Origin: Emydura subglobosa
Taxonomy: Eukaryota; Chordata; Testudines; Chelidae
NCBI GenBank assembly: GCA_007922225.1
Contig: ML680098.1
Coordinates: forward strand, 3,410,001-3,474,000
Length of the DNA: 64,000 nt
Direction of reading: 5' to 3'
A program made the translations under genes and the position numbers. The stretch's first letter is position 1, and each line of letters begins with the position of its first letter. Shown piece after piece: positions 1-11,835 of the stretch. Under the pieces are notes generated by a model. That model did no database searches and was not told the origin of the DNA. It worked only from the letters and a program-made list of their open reading frames with translations.

Positions 1-1152
1 TGTATTTACATACACAGAAATATGTAGGTGTATATGTGTAATATATATAATAAATATTTTAATTCCGACTAATTTTTATAGAACTTAAAAGATTACATAA
101 GCTACATTTTGAAACTATCTGGACTGCCTGTCAATACAAATGCAATTAGAGTAATTCTAAAAATCCTATCTTAAAAAGATTAGAATGTATTGCACTGGTT
201 TTATGCTCAGGATGTCCTACAGCAATTTACAAAGTGTAATGTGCTGGTTGTGTGAGGACTGCATAGACAGATAAGGCAGATGACGTTGCCCTAATCTTGT
301 GGAGTCCATACTCCTCCCCTGGTCTTCATGTAGTGGGAATGGCTCTTGAAAGGGCAAGGGGGCACTAAGGATACATATTTACCCTCCATCCAGGTCTGGT
401 AAAATAGATTTGGTCCTGAATGACCTACCTATTGCCCCTTCATGTTGGGGATCTCCATTTAAGCGGATCTCCACAGCGGGAGGGCGCAATAGCACAGAGC
501 CAGAATGGAAATGTGATCTCTGCACAGAAGGCTCCAGGTCCTCCTGGTCTTGGGCGGGCTATGCAGTTCATTCTGCAGGGGGATAGTCCCTGTCCTTGAA
601 GAAGTGACCCCTTTCTATGGATTTTTACCATTGGAAGGGACAGTCTAGCTCTCTACAAGGTGCTTAAGCCATCCACACCTTCTACTGAGATCAGGGAGGC
701 CGTGTGTGCTCAAGAAGTTCAGCCACAGACTTGGAGAATAGCACCATCCTATTTGTTAGAAGTAATTATGGCTGAGTTTTTCAAAGCTGTCTAAGGGATT
801 TGATGTCCAATTCCTGTTAACTCTAATGAAAACCTCAGTTTTAAAAAATGTCATCTTCTCCAATACACTCATTGGCGATGGACAAGATAAGCCTGGTTTA
901 GGCTGGAATTTTTAAAGGAGCCCACTGTGATTCAATGGAGCTGGGTGTCTGATTCTCTTAGGCTTTGTTGAAATCTGTCTCATGGCTGATTGTATAGTGA
1001 TTTTAATTTTTGTATAAAATTCTTGATTATGATTAATGTTAACATGTATTGACTATGTTTTTATCAAATGGGGGGAAAAAAAACCTTGATACTCCAAGAC
1101 CAGGTGTTTCTCTTCAGATTAGGCATTTTTTTTTAAAAGATATTCTCTAGGT
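1..1152. other. Intronic DNA, nothing recognised
   Basis: AT-rich start with short TA-rich stretches, then ordinary unique-looking sequence. The frame at 440-631 (-) has no recognisable domain and is judged chance. Confidence 0.5.
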
Positions 1153-1699
1153 CAGTGGTTCCCAAACTATGGTCTGTGGTTCCCAAACCATGGTCCGTGG
1201 GGTCTTTTAAAGTGGCCCATCGCTCCCCTCCCGCTAGCTGCAGAAGGGACCTGCTGCCTAAGGACCCAAGCGGAGTGTGTTGTCATGGCGCTACAAGACT
1301 GGTGCAAGCTCCTTGCTGAAACCAAGGAGATAGTAGATCAGTGCTCCCCTCCCCCTGGCTGTAGCAGGGAGCACAGCAAAGCACTCTTCCTAGGTCCCTA
1401 GGTGCTGGGGTCCCTGCTGGAGCCAGAAGGAGGGGGGGGAGCACTTATCTCCCATCTCTCTGGCTGCAGAAGTGAGCCACTGGCTAGGGACCCAGCTGGA
1501 GCATACGGGGCTACAGGATTCGTATGTTTTCCTTGCTGCAGCCAGGGGGATAGAAAATCAGCGAGGAGTGAGGCAACCTCCTCGCTGAACTCCTGTCTGG
1601 CTGCAGTGCAGCTGGGGGCTGCTGGTGGAGACTGGTGGCCTTTCAGGGTTGTAAAAATGATATCTGTGGCACTCGAGCCAAAAAGGTTGGGAGCCACTG
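1153..1699. mobile_element. hAT-type non-autonomous DNA transposon (547 bp)
   Basis: The element opens with CAGTGGTTCCCAAAC and closes with the near-complement GTTGGGAGCCACTG (about 13 of 15 paired). The flanking octamers CTCTAGGT and CTCTGGTT differ at two positions and resemble the hAT target consensus nTCTAGAn. The 5' end motif is partly repeated about 25 bp further in. The interior is GC-rich and has a degenerate internal duplication (CTGCAGAAG... near 1229 and 1462, each followed by an 'AGGGACC' type segment). No transposase frame is visible; short frames inside are not host genes. Confidence 0.75.
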
Positions 1700-1730
1700 C
1701 TCTGGTTCAAATGGGAATTAATTAAAAGAA

Positions 1731-1807
1731 GTTATATGGCCTGTGTTATGCAGGAGGCCAGACTAGAAGATCACAGTGGTTCCTTTTAGTTTTATGAATC
1801 TATGAAT
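1731..1807 (+). mobile_element. CR1 LINE 3' tail fragment
   Basis: The segment matches the remembered CR1 3' end: 'GGCCTGTGTTATGCAGGAGG', then a 'GACTAGAAGATCACAGTGGT' type stretch, ending in the short tandem tail ATGAATCTATGAAT. Only the last ~80 bp are present, as usual for 5'-truncated CR1 copies. It lies about 30 bp after the hAT element. Confidence 0.7.
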
Positions 1808-2524
1808 TTTCCACTGGGCTTATATTTAATGTTCACATTTGCAGCTAAAACATTATGAAGTAATATGTATTTAAAAAAAGAAAATGAAAAGAGAAACACA
1901 AGTGAATTTCAAAGTATTTATGGTGATTCTGTTTTGTCATTAAAAACTCTGAGAGATTTAAAACTAGATTGAACAATATTCTATACCAGTGATTGCTGGT
2001 GCCCAAATCATGTTGTGGGTCTGCAAGTAGTGAACAACAGTTGAGGCAGCAGAGAACATGTGCAAAACCCCTATACTCTTTTCCTATGGCACTGAATAGT
2101 GCAAAGCCTGTGTATTCTGTGCTCTGCATCTCCTCCTTCAGCTTCTGGCAGCCTTTCAGTGGGGCCAAGTGCAGGACAACCACACAATATAATGGTGACA
2201 CTATTGGCCATTAGTCCCCAATGACCTTTCACTGTAAAGAAGAATTCTGTACTGGCAGATGGATGCACTAAATGAACCAATAGGCAGAGTCATGATAAAT
2301 CCATGATTTTGCAGCCATATAATTTGTTACAAAATCTGTCATTGACCATAGAATTTTGCAGCAGAATCTAAACTTTCTTTTGCTTTCTGTTGACTTGCCT
2401 TGGATTTACAGTGGTGTAACTGAGAGCATCATTGCCCTTCTCTCCCCAGGAGCAAATTTCCTGCTGATTTGTATCCATTAATAAATAGAACGTTGTACAT
2501 ATTAAGTGTATTTTTCAGATTTGG

Positions 2525-2612
2525 GGCTAGCCTACGCTTAAAATTTACAGCAGCACAGCTGTATCAGTACAGCTGTGCCGCTATAAGAGCACTTGTGTAG
2601 GCGCGTCATGCC
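2525..2612. repeat. TIR-element terminal fragment
   Basis: About 90 bp carry the GCAGCACAGCTGTATCAGTA segment followed by ACAGCTGTGCCG and a '(G)TGTAGGC' end. The same block occurs near the right end of the element at 14092-14383, so this is a partial copy of that family. The block is itself partly palindromic (ACAGCTGT twice). Confidence 0.5.
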
Positions 2613-3270
2613 TCCAACTTTTGAAAATCTTAACCCAAATTAATAATAATGCCAAATCCTGTGAAAGGTACATTTTGACCATGGGTAGCGGTGTGTTTAG
2701 TAGCAGGGTGGAAATATTGTCTGCTCATGTAGATTCTTTAAATCCTTTTCAGAACACAGAATCTCAGCCAGGAATTTAGATGTTAAGAAATGCTTAAAAT
2801 CCCTGGTAAAAGTTAAGATATGCAGCAGTTTAAATAATCTGTGTTATCACTGGTGGTGATATGCTGGCCTTTCCTGAAGAAGTAGTTTGAAGACCTGGAA
2901 TTGCTTATTAGCACAATAACACTATCAATTTAAATTAGTCTCAGCTGAACAGCAATGGCCTTTAATGCATACTACATCATGCTTACAAGAAATTATACAT
3001 CTTTCCCATTTACTCAAACTGGAATTCACTCTTCTGTGACCTTACATCCAACCTGAACATTTTCTGGAACATTTAGTGCCCAGTTCTGCAATCCTTTCTC
3101 AGGCAAAAACCCGCATTCACTTCAGTAGGAGTTGAGATGCAAGATTAAGCCATTTGTTATTTTGCACTGAGAATATTTTTGTGTGGGCGGGGAGTGTTAA
3201 TTTTACAAAGTGATCACAATTTATTTCTGTGGGACTGACAGAAGGAAAACAGACTAAGCAAAATAATTTA

Positions 3271-3424
3271 GGGTAAAACTTTCAAGAGTAACCAGGGATT
3301 TTGGGTGCTTCGATTTTTGAGTGCACAACTTGATTCAGAAATACAACTCTCACTGACAATAATGGGAGCTGTTGCAGGCACTCAGCACCTTTACAAATCA
3401 GGTCCTAGGTGTCTCAAGACAGGT
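3271..3424. repeat. Old interspersed repeat with 'TTTGGGTGC ... GCACTCAGCACC ... AATCAGG' blocks
   Basis: The segment holds the phrases 'GGGATTTTGGGTGCTTC', 'AATGGGAGCTGTTGCAGGCA', 'CTCAGCACCTTTACAAATCA' and 'GGTGTCTCAAGACAGG'. Similar phrases recur near 4800-4880 and 31180-31250. I recognise them as a common ancient sauropsid repeat but cannot name the family. Confidence 0.4.
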
Positions 3425-5489
3425 ACTCAACAGTAGAGATTCCCTAAATGGCACTAATTGCCATTGAACCATTCCATCCTACTAGTTCTGAGTTCCTTCT
3501 ACTTTGTACCCCATTGAATTCCATTGAAAGGATTAATCCAGATATTGCCAGCAAACAATGTTTTCCATAGCAAAATCGGCTGTGGATTGCTGGCAGCAGT
3601 ACATTGCACTATTTTAGTGTAGTTCAAAGGGCAGTCTCAGTTTTAATCCTTCTTAAACCACTTAACATTGCCTTTGATGCCAGTGTAGGCTGCCCTGGAA
3701 GAGAGTTTTTGTTTGTTTGTTTGTTTTTCTATTTCTTCTCCCTGACTGCTACATTAGCCACTAGACAGTCCCCATTACACTTTATCCTCCCCATTAAGCA
3801 GGTTGGCAATTGGGGCCTCACATCTATTACTTGTATATTGCCATGTCAGGGTTGACAAATCACCTCATGAATGATGTAGCAAAAGTGCCATTTCATTAAG
3901 TGGGTTGTAACAAGCCTAAATACAGTGGGATGAGGAGGAATCTGGGGAATAGTTATAAAAACAAAGTAAAGACAGTATTTCATTCAAGACATAGTTTGTC
4001 ACAAGCATTGTTGGGCTCAAATACAGTGGGTGCTATCTTGCAATTAGCCCAAACACCACTTACATGACACCACAACACAATATCCATTGAGATAAAAATG
4101 GCAGGATATGGGCCAAAATGTACCAATTTAACCACTGTTGCTGTTTGGTAGGATTAGTTGAGTGAACTAGGTATTATCACTATAATTCTGCTAAGTCTAA
4201 ATATCAAGATTTTCAAAAATCATCTTTCCTGTAAGAGCATTGTATATATCTGAATCCTCATACAACAGCCATTTTATCACCTGATTGACCCCACTGTAAA
4301 CAGAATTGCACATTGCAATGCACTGAAACAATTTGGGACTTTCATTCTACACTCTACGGTACTTCATTGTAGTTTTTCTCTATGCAAATTCACTATTCTG
4401 TAATTGGGTTCCCCTGTACTTTACTTAAAAAGTTTTATGCTGTCTTGTTAAACAGGAGAATTTGGAATACTATAGTTTGTTAATATTCTGAATGCTAATG
4501 TGATTTCTTCCAGAAGGCAAAGTATACCCTGCAATCTATGCAAGTGCCAAAACTTGATATTTGTGCCATGTGGGATGATGTGAGGCAAGCAGATCACATA
4601 ATACTGCCCTAATACAGAATTCAGTGTTTTGAGCTATAATGTTCTAAGACACCTGGCAGGAAGGTGAAGCATGAACCAGCATAGCTGGTTCTATATAACT
4701 GGGTGGAGCATGACTAGTATGTCACCAGGCAAGGCATCAGCTGTAAGAAAATCTTTCAGAATAAGATTTTATGCACACACAAACACAATTTGGTTTCTAG
4801 AGATATTGAGCACCTACAACTGCCACTGAACACAGAGGAGAGCTAGTTTCTCAGTGCCTCTGGAAATCAGGTCCAAAGTTGTTCTTTGAGTGGTCTCTTC
4901 ACGTTCACCACTTATGGGTTGGGTCAATGGTGGTGCACCATCTGCACACCCATGAAAGGGGAATGTGCAGAGAACATCTCAAAAGAACTCGAGTTGCAGG
5001 AGAGTAACAGTAATTTCCCTGCATGATTGCATTGCCAGATTGGGACTGCATTTCCTAACAGAGAATAAAAAACTCCAGCGATGTTGTTGAGCATTCTCCT
5101 CCTGTAAATGAGGAAGAACAAATGGCCAAACAGAACATTGTTTCTGAGCAAAGGTTACTTACTGGTAAGAACTTGATAACCAGAAGGATATAGGGAAGAA
5201 AATGACCTTCAGTCTGTAATATTGATATTACATACAATATTGTGATAAGTGTTCTATTCAATTGGATTGTGAGTCTTCAAAAACTAGTGATGGGCCTTTT
5301 AAGAGTTTGAAGCTTGTATCAGTTACTGTTTTCTGTGCCCTGCATCTTTAAATGAAGAGAAGTCTCTTGCCTAGCTGCCATTTTGTATTCATATGCCGCC
5401 TGCTCCAAGGTAAATATGAATACTGTGTGCTCTTTCATGAAGCCCATTCTTTTGTTCTTTCTTAGTTTTTGTGGCTATTCTGACTAAAG

Positions 5490-6129
5490 CAAATGATTGT
5501 TCTTTCTGTAGATAGCCTCTGGGTAATCTCATCCACAAATATAAATTCAGCTACTATCTCTATTCTGATGACTGTCAGATCTACTTTTCTACTCAAGACT
5601 TGTCTCCTCCAGTCCAAACTCAAATCTTGGCCTGTCCCTCTGATATCTCCTTATGGATTTCTAGCAGTCAGCTCAAGCTCAAGGTGGCTACAATAGAGCT
5701 CCTATCTTTTGCCCCATGCTCTCCCCGCTATCTCCTTGATCATTGTGGACAACATCACCAATTCTGCCTGTCACTCAGCCCTATTCCCTGGGCATCATTT
5801 TTGACTCAGACCTCTCTCTCTCAGTCCTCACATTTAGGCTATGTCTAAATATTGTCACTTCTTTGTGCATAATCTCCCTAAGATATGGCTTTTCCTATCT
5901 GTCCACACAGGTAAAATTTTCATCCAGGTCCTCATCATCTCCTGTCTCGATTATCACAACAGCCTTTTCTCTGACATGGACAAATGATATTTTTTCCTGC
6001 TCATCCCCATCCAGAATGCTGCTGCAAAGATCGTTTTCCTAGCCTGTCACTTTGACCATGTCACCCTTCTCTTTTCCTTTCTCCACTGGCTCCCCCTTCT
6101 GCATTGCTTTTGTCTTTACTATGAGCTAC
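5490..6129 (+). mobile_element. L2-type LINE, reverse-transcriptase part (upstream half)
   Basis: A decayed sense-strand L2 LINE. In the frame at 5555-5584 it reads YLYSDDCQIY, matching the L2 RT active-site motif YADDTQLY with changes. Further on, frames give 'DISLWISSSQLKLK', 'IIFDSDLSLS' and 'QNAAAKIV'-type text, which fit the C-terminal part of L2 ORF2 (ADISSWMSS..LKLN, GVIFDSDLSLSPH, QNAAARLL). The frame is broken several times. The copy is interrupted at 6129 and resumes near 6497. Confidence 0.8.
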
Positions 6130-6490
6130 ATACTCGCGTTAGCTCTCATTGAACTAGTGCAAGCTAGGGCCCTGCACAGGACTAGTGTAGAGCCCTGCAG
6201 CAGGACTGAGGTCCTGTGGGTCCCCCCGGACCCCTGCCATAATAGCAGGAGTGGGAGTGAGTATTGTGGGACAGGACGGGAGTGGGAATAAGAATAGTCC
6301 CATGGAGGGCTCTAATGCAAGTATAAATAGTTGTTAGTTGCAGTAGCACAGATTGCAGCAGAGGAAGTACATCTGAGCCGTGCCTGGTATAAACTCGTCT
6401 GAAACCAGTGCTACTGCGGCTAGACTGCTGTTTATACTCACTTGATATTTATACTTGTTGAGAGCTAGCACAAGTATGTGTACACAAGCA
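6129..6490. mobile_element. TIR element (MITE-like) inserted in the L2 LINE
   Basis: The left end CATACTCGCGTTAGCTCTCA is nearly the reverse complement of the right end TGAGAGCTAGCACAAGTATG. Flanking copies of 'A(T)GAGCTAC' / 'ATAAGCTAC' may be the target duplication. No transposase is present. I recall this end sequence as a common turtle non-autonomous element. It is split by a second element at about 6164-6314. Confidence 0.7.
6164..6314. mobile_element. Small hAT-like TIR element nested in the 6129-6490 element
   Basis: About 150 bp bounded by CTAGGGCCCTGC and GGAGGGCTCTA (inverted, about 9 of 10). It sits between AGTGCAAG (6156-6163) and AATGCAAG (6314-6321), an 8 bp direct repeat with one difference, which fits a hAT target duplication. 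The outer element reads continuously when this piece is removed ('GTGCAAGTATAAAT'). Confidence 0.68.
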
Positions 6491-6496
6491 GGGGAT

Positions 6497-6990
6497 AAGC
6501 TACTTCACTTTCAGTGCCATTCATGGCCTATCCCAACCTGTCATCGAGAGTCATTATCGAGAGATCAGCTCTTGCCTTTTATTGGCCCATGATGACAGCC
6601 TCCATCCCTCACTTGTTACATTTTCAAAGAGGCACCTTCGCGCTATCTCCTGTGCTTTCCTTCATGCATGGAGGAGGTCCCTGTAAAATACCTGCAAACC
6701 TCACTGTCCCCTTTCAAATCCCTCCTTAAAACTCTCCTTTGCTGTGAAGCCTATAAAAAACTTGATAACAGAATGCTGATGTGCTAAGACAACTGCTTTT
6801 CATGCTGACCTATATGCTAACTTGTTCCTTGTATTTCCTCATCTTTTTACCTGCATCGTTCCTTGTCTGTTACTAGGCTTTAAGCTCTGTAGGATAGGGG
6901 CCGTCTTTTTGTTCTGTGTTTATACAGTTCCTAGAAAAATGGGGTTCTGGCCCCTGATTAGTGCTCCCCGGTGCTACAATAATATAAATA
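6497..6990 (+). mobile_element. L2-type LINE, continuation and 3' end
   Basis: This resumes the LINE exactly where the upstream half stops: 'CATTCATGGCCTATCCCAAC', 'CCTCCTTAAAACTCTCCTTT', 'TAAGCTCTGTAGGATAGGGG', 'TTTTTGTTCTGTGTTTATAC', then the terminal 'ATAATATAAATAATAATAAA' tail. The protein end and 3' UTR follow the L2 order seen in other sauropsid copies. Nothing is missing across the interruption except a few bases, so the intervening 6129-6490 is an insertion. Confidence 0.82.
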
Positions 6991-7884
6991 ATAATAAAAT
7001 AGGGAAAATCCCTGGATCAAACACCCCTAAACTTTGAAGAAATGTGGATCTACATTCAAACTTTGTGACTGAGGCTCATCTCGTTTAAAAATTGAGTGAT
7101 ATTCCCCATATTAAAAATCTCTAATGTGGATCTCCTTTTTAATAGGATCAGATTCTAAAAGTAGGCATTACTCTGTATTCTCTCTTTTTCTTTCCCCCCA
7201 GGACAATTATCATAATTGGAGCTTTTTACTTAATGAATATGTTCCAAAACAGCCATCATTCTGAAATTGATGATATAAGGCTTCTCTGACTCTCTCCAGC
7301 CTGGCTGGGATATCACGAGTTTGGGGTAAAGTACAATAAGGAGCAGGATGAGTATGAGGCATTCAGATTTCCAGTTTTAAAACCCTAATGGCTTTGTTCT
7401 TCAGCTGTGATGCAAAAGGATTTGAGCATCCCCTATAGTTGATAAGTGATTGAAACAACACCCTCCCTGGGCTTTTTATGAAAGATTGTTCAAAATAAAG
7501 GAGATCTTTTTGTCTTCCTACTGAAATGAAGACAGAATTTCACCTTTTTATTATCTATGGTACAATAATTTAAAAAAATAACAAACATGTTGTGACGCAC
7601 ACAATAAGTTATTTTGCTAATGATATTTTAAATTCAGCCATTCCGTAGGAAGTCCACCTGGTTATGGAAAGATATGTTAAGATACATACATCCATGACCA
7701 AATTAAAGCAAAATGACAAATCAGTCAAAGCCTAGCAGGATTGTGGCCCTCCAACATCAGTATCACTTTTAACAGCATATATGTGCCCATGTGTATATTA
7801 GAATAACAGTAGACTCCTAACAGTGAGATCTATTAGACAGTGGAGTAATGTCCTAAGAGGACGTGGTAGGTATTTTTTGCTGTA
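6991..7884. other. Intronic DNA, nothing recognised
   Basis: Ordinary AT-rich sequence with no convincing coding frame, repeat or RNA gene. Confidence 0.5.
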
Positions 7885-8008
7885 GTTATTTAACACTAGA
7901 CTGGACAAAGCACTGAAGAATATTCTGAGGAGAACAATCACTAACAGGCAGAGTGATTGACCTGATGACCCACTAGGACTTGTCCACCTTTGATTTCTGT
8001 GATTCCTG
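7885..8008 (+). mobile_element. CR1 LINE 3' tail fragment
   Basis: The order 'ACTAGACTGGACAAAGCACT', 'GGAGAACAATC', 'GATTGACCTGATGACCCACT', 'AGGACTTGTCCACCTTTGAT', 'TTCTGTGATTC' matches the CR1 3' UTR and tail. It is 5'-truncated. Confidence 0.72.
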
Positions 8009-9021
8009 AACTGACTCTTAAGGCACTCAGCTGTTTGTTAGAGCCTTCCATCCGGGGCTGTCTATCACACCAAACTGGCTGGGGAAGTAATGACTTGGGA
8101 TATAGTTTGAGACTTTTCTTAATTAGGTGTATATTTTTGCTGGGCCCAAGTGAATAAATTAAACTACACTGGCAAACTGATTCTTATCTCAACTTCCAAT
8201 TGATCTAAAAAGTAATAGAAGTTATAATTTCCTGAAACTTTGTTGGATAATGTAGCAAGGGAAAATGCATTTAAATGATTTATCATTAGCAGGAAGCAGG
8301 CAGCAGTACTAAAGGGAACGGGGGCATTTGAATGTGACAGAGTTATTGTTTGTGAAAGAGATTTGATGCTTCATTAGAGAAAAAAAATCTGTACCAAAAT
8401 ATTCTTAATAACATTCTTATTAAAAAGGATCAAAGAGTTTAAATGCAAGATTAGTAAATGCATGCAGTGTTTAATAGATGAATACTAGATACCTGATTCT
8501 GTATTTAAGTCACCTCTAATTTTTAGGAAATGCAAAATCTGTCTTGGATGGGAGGCTGGGGTGAAGATATTTGAACAGCATTGAAAGGAAACAAGCACTG
8601 GATAAATACCATAATTTATTAGGAGACATGTGTTACCCTGATGAGGATGTTTCTAGGTCAGGGGATATCTCGGGAATGGAGAAGAGGGAATGCTCAAATA
8701 CTGTGGCTATGAGGCCCACAGAAGTATTATATCGTTATATCTATTCTATACTATTTCCATTCTCTACAGTTCTGGCGAGTGTTTGAGCAGAACTTCTGGC
8801 TTGGGGCAAGGTGTTCATGTTGTTTCCTTGGACCTACAGCAGAAGGTATGGATCTAGTCACAAGAGACATAGGAGAGCCAGAAGGAAGGGGGTGACCGTC
8901 ATTCCCTATGGACCTTTGAAAAACAGTTCTTTGCCTTCCTCCCATGCCTTTGCATTCTAGGAGGTCAAAAACACTTAATAAAATAAACCAAACAACACTC
9001 CTGGGTTCTATCTCTGTTGTG

Positions 9022-9160
9022 CAAGATGGTTAACCTGAGGCAAAGAGAAGTGAAGCGATGTGGCTGAGGTCACACTGCTGTGTGGTGTTGCAAAGCCAGG
9101 AAGGAAAACCAGGAGCTCTGACTTCCAAGTTCTCTGCTCTGAACATCAGATTTGCTCCCA
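9022..9160 (-). mobile_element. MIR/CORE-type SINE remnant
   Basis: On the minus strand the order 'TTGGAAGTCAGAGCTCCTGG', 'TTTGCAACACCACACAGCAG', 'TGACCTCAGCCACATCGCTT' and 'CTTTGCCTCAGGTTAACCAT' follows the MIR layout (tRNA-derived box region, then 'TGTGTGACCTTGGGCAAG...CTCTGTGCCTCAGTTT'). It is divergent. Confidence 0.6.
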
Positions 9161-9310
9161 TCTCTGTGGTATGTGTACCTCAATGGTGGTTCACTAAATG
9201 TGAAATCCTCATGGGTAAAGAGGGCAGATGGTTATAGAGTCAGCACCTCAGAACATACCCAAGACCTCTTATCAAAAAAGTAAATACCAACCTAGATTCA
9301 TGGTACTATC

Positions 9311-9375
9311 TTGCATTTATATAAACACCCTCCATATCTGAGGACCCTGAAGTGCTTTACAAACTATTCACATGA
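9311..9375 (-). repeat. MIR-like 3' segment
   Basis: Minus strand 'TTTGTAAAGCACTTCAGGGT' followed by 'CCTCAGATATGGAGGGTGTT' resembles the 'TTTGTAAAGCGCTTTGAGAT' block near the end of MIR-type SINEs. Short and divergent. Confidence 0.45.
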
Positions 9376-11746
9376 ATTGCTTTAGCTGCCGTTAAAGGAG
9401 CCATAGCTTAATATATTAGCTGTTTGACAGTGGACAGCAGCACTGCACAACAGCTGAGGCAGACAGCAAAGAATAACTGCACATTCCTTTGAAACAAGAG
9501 GGAAAATTTAAGTAGGTATTTTGAGGGACTTCTAGTCAATCGGGTACTTTACATCTGGGTCATCCTTCGTCTTTTCTAGGATTGAGTCAGTCACTTCTAT
9601 TCTAGTAAGTGAAATTCTAATTATAGGTACTGTAAATTCTGAGAGTGAGATCCCTGTTCATGTCAATGGGGCATTATTTAGTTGTCTTCACTGCTGCCAG
9701 GATTTCACAATGAGTCTGTATCTCCCATGTATTATAGTGAACTCACTAATGCTAGCCACAAGACCCATACCGACTGCTTATTTCCATTTTATACATTTTT
9801 GTTGAAACTGAAGTGGGGCTCCCACTGATGTGTTCCATGGTTGTGGATTTTACTATCTCCCCTTCATTTTCAAAGGTAGTATAGAAACAATCACATTATT
9901 TTCCTAAACGCAGAATTAAAGAAAGCATTTTTGACTTTCCAAACATACCCCAGAGATTATGGTTCTTCATAATTTATTTTGTAATTAACATGTTAGTAAT
10001 GAGGAAACACAAATCATAGCAAAGGAAATTATATTCCTGAATAATAATATATACACTTTTGTTTGTCAGCTAACCTGGATAATATATTGTAGCCTTCACG
10101 TCTTTTGCTTTTAGTTTTAGAAAAGTAATACATCTGACTATTGTGATGTATACATGCAATATATTGAGAGCATTCTTCTTGCTTGGATTATATCTTTACT
10201 GTATGATATCTGGAGTTTTGAGCGGACAGTCCACCTATTAGCTGTAACAATTCTTGCTATTTAACTATTAGGATTGGCTGGTGATTTACCAAAATGTTGT
10301 GAGTACTTTTCATTATAGGAAATCCCTAAAACTTTGGACTCCTAGGCCCAGCTCAGCACTGTGAAACCAAGCACAACATGACTGAAGTCAACATAGATGC
10401 AACTGCTTAAACCAGCAGTGAGTTTGACACATAGGTTCCCATTTACTCTAGTAATTTACTGGAAGTGTGAGACTGTAATTACGACTTTTACAAACACAAA
10501 GGCATTTTGAACGCAATACAGCAATAGAGGTCTCCAAGCAGTTTGAAGTGATATAAAGCAGAATCGGAAAGGGTTAATGAATAAGCAGCAAGTATTTTTC
10601 TTTGTAAATTTACCAAATTATTGACATTTCTGAAATGTCTTGTATGATCTTATTATGCTTTACATACACTGTGAGGCCTAACGAAACCACATTCCACAGC
10701 AGCAATCCCCCACAATTCTGTGGCAACGTTAATTTGTTTGGTTGTCATGTAATGCCCTTCATTCATCCATGATTATTTTCACAGGTGGATTTTTCATTAT
10801 ACGCTCCAGGGGGCCCAGATCTACTCTTTCTGCCCGAGTCCCATAATGAGAACCTAGCTATCTAGCTCAGAAGCAAATTCCCCCAAGAGTGTGAAAGAAG
10901 TGGGGAGCTTGTAAGCTTCAGCAGCTCATTGTGCCTGAGCTGCTGCACTGTTCTCCAGGCAACTAAGCTGGCTGGCCTATGAATCTGGCTTCATTCACTC
11001 TGCACACTGGACTACTGCTCTGGCTCAATGATTTTCTGCGGCCAAGCTGTAAGGAGTAATGTAGGAAGCATGCACTGTAATACAATTAACTCTTCCATTT
11101 GGGAGGAATGATGGGGGAACTAGAACGTGGGGAAGGAGACAGGAAAAAAATGTTCAGGCATCTAGCTGCAATAAAATGGGGGAATTCTGGGGCACGTTGG
11201 AAAAATGCCAGATGCCATTGCCACAGATTAGCAGAATCCATTGTGCCCTGATTGAGATATCAGAGCTGTTGCTTCAGGTTGTCTGCAGACTCAGGCATGT
11301 GACACTGCATCAGTTTTCACTTGGTTATCCAGGTTATCACAGTGCTAAAAACATACTTTAAGAAAAAACAAAGCTGAGGATCTGGAGCACAATTCTGTAG
11401 CAAAGTCCTTGATTATAGAAGATGAAATTGCAAGGTATTCCAATGTTATGGTGCCATTAGGGCAAAATTCCACCCTATATTAAACCTAGAAGTGTTCATT
11501 TAGTCTACTCTAGTACATCTCTAGCAATGAGCCAACAAGCTTCCTCTTCCAAAATATTTCATTGTCTGAGCTTATTATGATAATATTGGGCCAGATCATG
11601 GAGCTACACTGATTTAAAATGGCTAAGGATCTGCTCCATGGTTTGCTGCTATTTAACCTAAAACTAGGGTATATACAGACACACATATCTGTCAGCACTA
11701 TAGCTGTCTGCTAACAGGTCCCTGAGGCCATCTTGAAAACTCAACA
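9376..11746. other. Intronic DNA, nothing recognised
   Basis: No repeat family or coding frame could be assigned. 10790-11080 is more GC-rich than its surroundings and looks unique. The frames at 11176-11361 (+) and 11510-11698 (-) have no recognisable domain. Confidence 0.5.
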
Positions 11747-11835
11747 TCGATATATATAAATATAAATATATATAAAAATATATATATAATAAAATAAATA
11801 TGAATATATATATAAATAATAATATAAAAATAATG
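11747..11835. repeat. AT-rich simple repeat (TATATA/ATAAAT)n
   Basis: About 90 bp consist almost only of A and T in alternating TATATA and ATAAATA units, with no G or C for most of the run. Confidence 0.9.

Larger units (their letters stand above)
1808..5485. other. Intronic DNA with only small repeat traces
   Basis: Apart from the pieces at 2525-2612 and 3271-3424, a (GTTT)n run at 3707-3728 and a weak repeat trace at 4800-4880, nothing is recognised. Short frames (for example 1845-2201 - and 4924-5151 -) lack family motifs, splice sites or a Kozak-like context. Confidence 0.5.

Noticed and set aside
1402..1725. 107-codon plus frame and 99-codon minus frame
   Set aside because: Both lie inside the hAT-type element and extend to or past its terminal repeat.
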